This document shows positions 22,517-25,530 of a DNA stretch of 25,530 nt, piece after piece. The first letter of the stretch is position 1, and each line of letters opens with the position of its first letter. This stretch comes from Alphaproteobacteria bacterium (lineage in GTDB: Bacteria; Pseudomonadota; Alphaproteobacteria; UBA8366; Aestuariispiraceae): NCBI GenBank assembly GCA_006844765.1, contig SPJV01000151.1, forward strand, positions 1 to 25,530, in the 5' to 3' direction. Below the pieces are notes generated by a model. That model saw only the letters and a program-made list of their open reading frames with translations. It was not told the DNA's origin and ran no database searches. The position numbers and the translations under genes were made by a program.

Positions 22517-23673
22517 ATCCGGCGCTCGATCAGAAGTTTCCCTCCATCATCGATATGGAGAAGGCGGCGATCCGGCGCATGCCGCGCTTTATCCGCGATT
22601 ATGTGCGCCACGGGATCGGGCGGGGCGATGGCTTGCGGCGCAATCGGGATGATCTGCGTTCTGTGCAATTGATGCCCCGCTATCTGAATGAACTGACTGA
22701 GCCGGAGATTTCAGTAGACCTCCTGGGGCGGACATATGCCCAGCCCTTCGGTGTGGCGCCCGTCGGGGCCGGCGGCGCCGTCTGGCCACGGTCTGCGGAG
22801 GTTTTGGCGGATGCGGCGGCGGCGCGGAAGCTTCCCTTCATCGCGTCCACCTTTGCCGTGGCTGGATTGGAAAGTTTGCGGGAGCATGCCGGCGACTATG
22901 GCTGGTTTCAGCTCTATGTCTCCAGCGAATCCGAGTATCGGGATGACTTGATCCGCCGGGCTGAAAAGGCGGGCTACGACACGTTGGTGGTGACGATTGA
23001 TATTCCCGTTGCGACCCGCCGAGATCACGACACAAGGAACCAGTTCGAATATCCCTTGCGCTTTACACCCCGCATTATGTGGGACATAGCGCAATGCCCG
23101 GCCTGGGGGTGTGCGAACCTTCGTCAGTTCTTATCCGTTGGAATGCCGAAATTTCCGACACTGGAGCCCTATCTCGTCGGTCTGAAGACCCAGGCGGAAC
23201 GGGCGGAGGTCATGAAGACCTTTGTTTCCTGCCCGGTCAGCGCCGATCAGCTGCGCGCGATCCGGGACAAGTGGAAAGGCAAGCTGGTCGTAAAGGGCGT
23301 GTTGGATGTCGATGAAGCGCGGCTATGCCGTGACATCGGTGTTGATGGGCTTGTCGTCTCCAACCACGGCGGCCGACAGCTTGAAGCGGCACCAAGCGCT
23401 GTTGCTGTCCTGCCAACGATCCGGGAAGCGCTGGGCCCTGACTATCCGTTGATCGTCGATGGCGGGGTGCGGATTGGCCTCGATATCCTGCGTTACCTGG
23501 CATTGGGCGCCGATTTCGTGCTCTTGGGACGCGCGTTTTACTACGCGGTGGCCGCCATGGGTGAGCGGGGCGCCGGACATGCTATGGACATTTTGGCAGC
23601 AGAGGTCGACTGTACCATGCGCCAACTTGGGTGCCGTTACTACAATGATTTACCAGCACGGGTGGTTCGATAA
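22510..23673 (+). CDS. FMN-dependent alpha-hydroxy acid dehydrogenase (LldD/glycolate oxidase family)
   Basis: A TIM-barrel FMN enzyme, 387 residues, that oxidises an L-2-hydroxy acid (lactate, mandelate, glycolate or similar) to the 2-keto acid. The active-site His is His286 in SNHGGRQLEAAPS, with Arg289. Lys262 in VVKGVL contacts FMN. VGAGGAVWP (84-92), WFQLYVSSE (Tyr136) and VTIDIPVATRRDHDTRN are family motifs. LIVDGGVRIGLDILRYLALGA and LLGRAFYYAV hold the phosphate-binding end. The length and N-terminus (MEKAAIRRMPRFIRDYV) are normal for cytoplasmic or peripheral members. The ATG overlaps the previous stop by seven bases. The substrate is unknown. Confidence 0.9.
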   Translation: MVDPALDQKFPSIIDMEKAAIRRMPRFIRDYVRHGIGRGDGLRRNRDDLRSVQLMPRYLNELTEPEISVDLLGRTYAQPFGVAPVGAGGAVWPRSAEVLADAAAARKLPFIASTFAVAGLESLREHAGDYGWFQLYVSSESEYRDDLIRRAEKAGYDTLVVTIDIPVATRRDHDTRNQFEYPLRFTPRIMWDIAQCPAWGCANLRQFLSVGMPKFPTLEPYLVGLKTQAERAEVMKTFVSCPVSADQLRAIRDKWKGKLVVKGVLDVDEARLCRDIGVDGLVVSNHGGRQLEAAPSAVAVLPTIREALGPDYPLIVDGGVRIGLDILRYLALGADFVLLGRAFYYAVAAMGERGAGHAMDILAAEVDCTMRQLGCRYYNDLPARVVR

Positions 23674-23717
23674 GGCGCTTAATTTATAGGCGTCTCAATT
23701 GAATAGGGGAGCCTTGA

Positions 23718-25530
23718 ATGATGAGTACCGATAATCGCTTCAAAACTGTGTTTTCACCGATCCAGGTCGGGCCGATGGAGCTTCGCAGCCGGGTCTTGAT
23801 CACAGCGCATGTGCCTCGTCTGGCGGATGATAACATTCCGGGCCCTCGCTATGCGGAGTATCACCGGGTGCGGGCGCGCGGCGGGGCCGGGCTGCAACTG
23901 ACAGGCGGCACACCGGTTCACCGGACAAGCGGACGTGCGGCGGCGAACGCGCTTGAGAATACGGACGACCGGATCATTCCGGGCTACAAGCTTTTATCCG
24001 ATGCGGTGCATAGCGAAGGCGGACGTATTCTGGCGCAGCTCGCTCATTATGGGGCGACGATCTCTTCGGATGAGCCTGGGGTGCCGGTCTGGTCCCCATC
24101 CGGCGTCGCATCAGAACTGGCGCGCGCCGTCCCGCATGAGATGACCCCTCAAGAGATCGCGGAGATTGTCACAGCTTTCGGCGAGGCAGCGCGCCGGGCT
24201 GGGGAAGGCGGCATGGATGGGGTTGAGATTCTAGGCGCGTTTGGCTTGCTGATCGCGGCCTTTATGTCTCCCTACGCCAACAAGCGGACCGATGCCTATG
24301 GTGGATCGCTGGAGAACCGGCTGCGCTTCCCGTTGGAAATTGTCGACGCGGTTCGTGATGCGGTCGGGCCGGATCGGATCGTGGGGATGCGGATACCCGG
24401 CGATGAATTTGTCGAAGGCGGTCTCGATCAGGCTGCCATGCAACAGATTGCCCCCAGATTGGAAGCGACCGGGAAGCTCGACTACCTGAATGTTGCTGCG
24501 GGAAACAATCTGGATCGCATCCATCGGGCGACCCATTGGCCGCCGACACCGGCGCCCCATGGTCTGTTTGTTCCGCTGGCCTCAGCGATTAAAGAGGTCG
24601 TGTCGCTACCGGTCTTTACCGTTGGCCGCATTGTCGATCCGGCGATGGCAGAGGAAATCCTCGCTTCCGGCCAAGCGGACATGGTGGGCATGACACGCGC
24701 CCATATCGCCGATCCGGACCTTCTGATAAAAGCGAAGGAGGGGCGCCCAGAGGAAATCCGAAAATGTGTTGGAGCGAATGTGTGCATCGCCCGTGCGTTG
24801 GAAGGCGGTCGCATCACCTGCCTGAATAACGCGGAGGCAGCGCGGGAGCATGAGCTCGGCCCGGCGATACTAACGAAGAAGTCACGTTCCGTGACAGTGA
24901 TCGGTGGCGGTCCGGGCGGATTGGAAGCAGCGCGTGTCGCCGCGGAACGCGGTCATCGGGTTACGCTTTATGAGGCTGATACCTGGCTTGGTGGACAATT
25001 CGCGCTTCGCGCCTCTATTCCAAACTGGACGGAATTTCAGCACGTCATTGATTGGCGCCGACAGATGCTGGAACGCCTGCAAGTGCGGATCGAACTGGGC
25101 CGTCGGATCGAGCCGGAGGATATTCCGGGACTAGGCGCCGACGCGATTGTCCTGGCGACCGGCGCCCTGCCACGTGCTGCGACGCTGCCCGGGGTTGAGG
25201 GCTCAGGGATAGAGATGGTCTCGCCACAAGAGCTTGTTCGCGACGGTCGACCGGAAGCAAGACATGCGGTGATCTGGGACCACGGTGGTGGCATCATCGG
25301 CGCGGGCGCGATTGAGTATATGGCCGCGCAAGGCTCTGCTTTGACCGTCGTGACCCCTGCCATGGCCGTGGCGGATGATACGGATGTTGTCCGCCGGGTT
25401 CCGTTCTACGAGCGCGTCTTATCGGCAGGCGCCCGCTTCATGCCCAATACAGATGTAGTGGGACTGGAACCGGGGGCTGTCGTCACCCAAAATGTTTATA
25501 GCTACGTGGAAGAACGCCTGGCGCCTGTCG
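23718..25530 (+). CDS. Old-yellow-enzyme/FAD fusion oxidoreductase (TMADH/2,4-dienoyl-CoA reductase-like), 3' end cut by window
   Basis: 604 residues are visible and the frame is still open at the window end. Residues about 1-340 are an FMN TIM barrel (NRFKTVFSPIQVG, QLAHYGATIS, SPYANKRTDAYGGSLENRLRF). A cysteine-rich loop follows. From about 390 comes a FAD/NAD domain with VIGGGPGGLEAARVAAERG and LGGQF. The architecture is that of trimethylamine dehydrogenase, dienoyl-CoA reductase and betaine-type demethylases. Two features are odd: the Fe-S motif reads C350-VGA-NV-C356...C368, with Ala353 where the second cysteine ligand should be, and the barrel segment EILGAFGLLIAAF lacks the usual active-site His and Tyr. 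The second nucleotide site (DHGGGIIGAGAIEY) is also unusual. AGGGGAG lies six bases before ATG 23718; ATG 23721 is equally possible. Confidence 0.9.
   Translation, partial: MMSTDNRFKTVFSPIQVGPMELRSRVLITAHVPRLADDNIPGPRYAEYHRVRARGGAGLQLTGGTPVHRTSGRAAANALENTDDRIIPGYKLLSDAVHSEGGRILAQLAHYGATISSDEPGVPVWSPSGVASELARAVPHEMTPQEIAEIVTAFGEAARRAGEGGMDGVEILGAFGLLIAAFMSPYANKRTDAYGGSLENRLRFPLEIVDAVRDAVGPDRIVGMRIPGDEFVEGGLDQAAMQQIAPRLEATGKLDYLNVAAGNNLDRIHRATHWPPTPAPHGLFVPLASAIKEVVSLPVFTVGRIVDPAMAEEILASGQADMVGMTRAHIADPDLLIKAKEGRPEEIRKCVGANVCIARALEGGRITCLNNAEAAREHELGPAILTKKSRSVTVIGGGPGGLEAARVAAERGHRVTLYEADTWLGGQFALRASIPNWTEFQHVIDWRRQMLERLQVRIELGRRIEPEDIPGLGADAIVLATGALPRAATLPGVEGSGIEMVSPQELVRDGRPEARHAVIWDHGGGIIGAGAIEYMAAQGSALTVVTPAMAVADDTDVVRRVPFYERVLSAGARFMPNTDVVGLEPGAVVTQNVYSYVEERLAPV

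Noticed and set aside
1..25530. Mobile elements, tRNA genes, CRISPR arrays
   Set aside because: No transposase or integrase motif, terminal repeat, tRNA-like cloverleaf or regularly spaced repeat was found on reading both strands; the gene content looks like ordinary chromosome.

Overview
The window reads as chromosome of an alphaproteobacterium, probably a marine or aquatic relative of the Rhodospirillales. The signs are an Rrf2-sufBCDS-sufT-sufA operon, a hopanoid-type HpnN/HpnM pair, a DddL-like cupin, moderately high GC and tight ATGA-type gene overlaps. The genus cannot be fixed from sequence alone. There is no rRNA, tRNA, CRISPR array, transposase or phage gene. No stretch without a gene exceeds 300 bases.

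Layout. (1) 1-1186: the 3' part of a phytanoyl-CoA-dioxygenase-like gene, coupled by a 4-base overlap to a DMSP-lyase-like cupin. (2) 1282-2755: sufE, a LysE/RhtB exporter and a small ABM-fold protein; the last two are divergent. (3) 2772-9465: an envelope-lipid block. It holds a di-iron sterol-desaturase/fatty-acid-hydroxylase-type membrane enzyme and hpnN (RND lipid exporter) on the minus strand. Divergent from these are hpnM (MlaC/Ttg2D-like periplasmic lipid carrier), an uncharacterised polytopic membrane protein and an MFS transporter. (4) 9421-11645: a minus-strand chromate module, a rhodanese-ChrB-like protein followed by chrA, whose 3' end overlaps the MFS gene tail to tail. (5) 11769-17711: the complete minus-strand suf operon, with a 25-base dyad just upstream of its Rrf2 regulator gene. 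(6) 17896-20064: an SCP-x-type thiolase and a secreted Sel1-repeat protein. (7) 20187 to the window end: six closely spaced plus-strand genes. These are a corrinoid protein, a DUF1638 protein, a 'Virulence_fact' family protein, a histidine phosphatase, an FMN alpha-hydroxyacid dehydrogenase and an old-yellow-enzyme/FAD fusion cut by the window end.

How they fit. The suf genes build Fe-S clusters; sufE, the sulfur-transfer partner of SufS, lies about 10 kb from the operon. HpnN and HpnM would move hopanoids or other lipids across the envelope, and the nearby hydroxylase may modify such a lipid. The last cluster looks like one-carbon metabolism around a corrinoid carrier, possibly ending in an amine-demethylase-like flavoenzyme. 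That flavoenzyme lacks one cysteine of the usual [4Fe-4S] motif and the usual active-site His/Tyr pair. The corrinoid gene is preceded by an intrinsic-terminator-like hairpin so close to its start codon that attenuation is a reasonable hypothesis. The corrinoid/DUF1638/Virulence_fact trio and the atypical flavoenzyme are the best candidates here for undescribed biochemistry.
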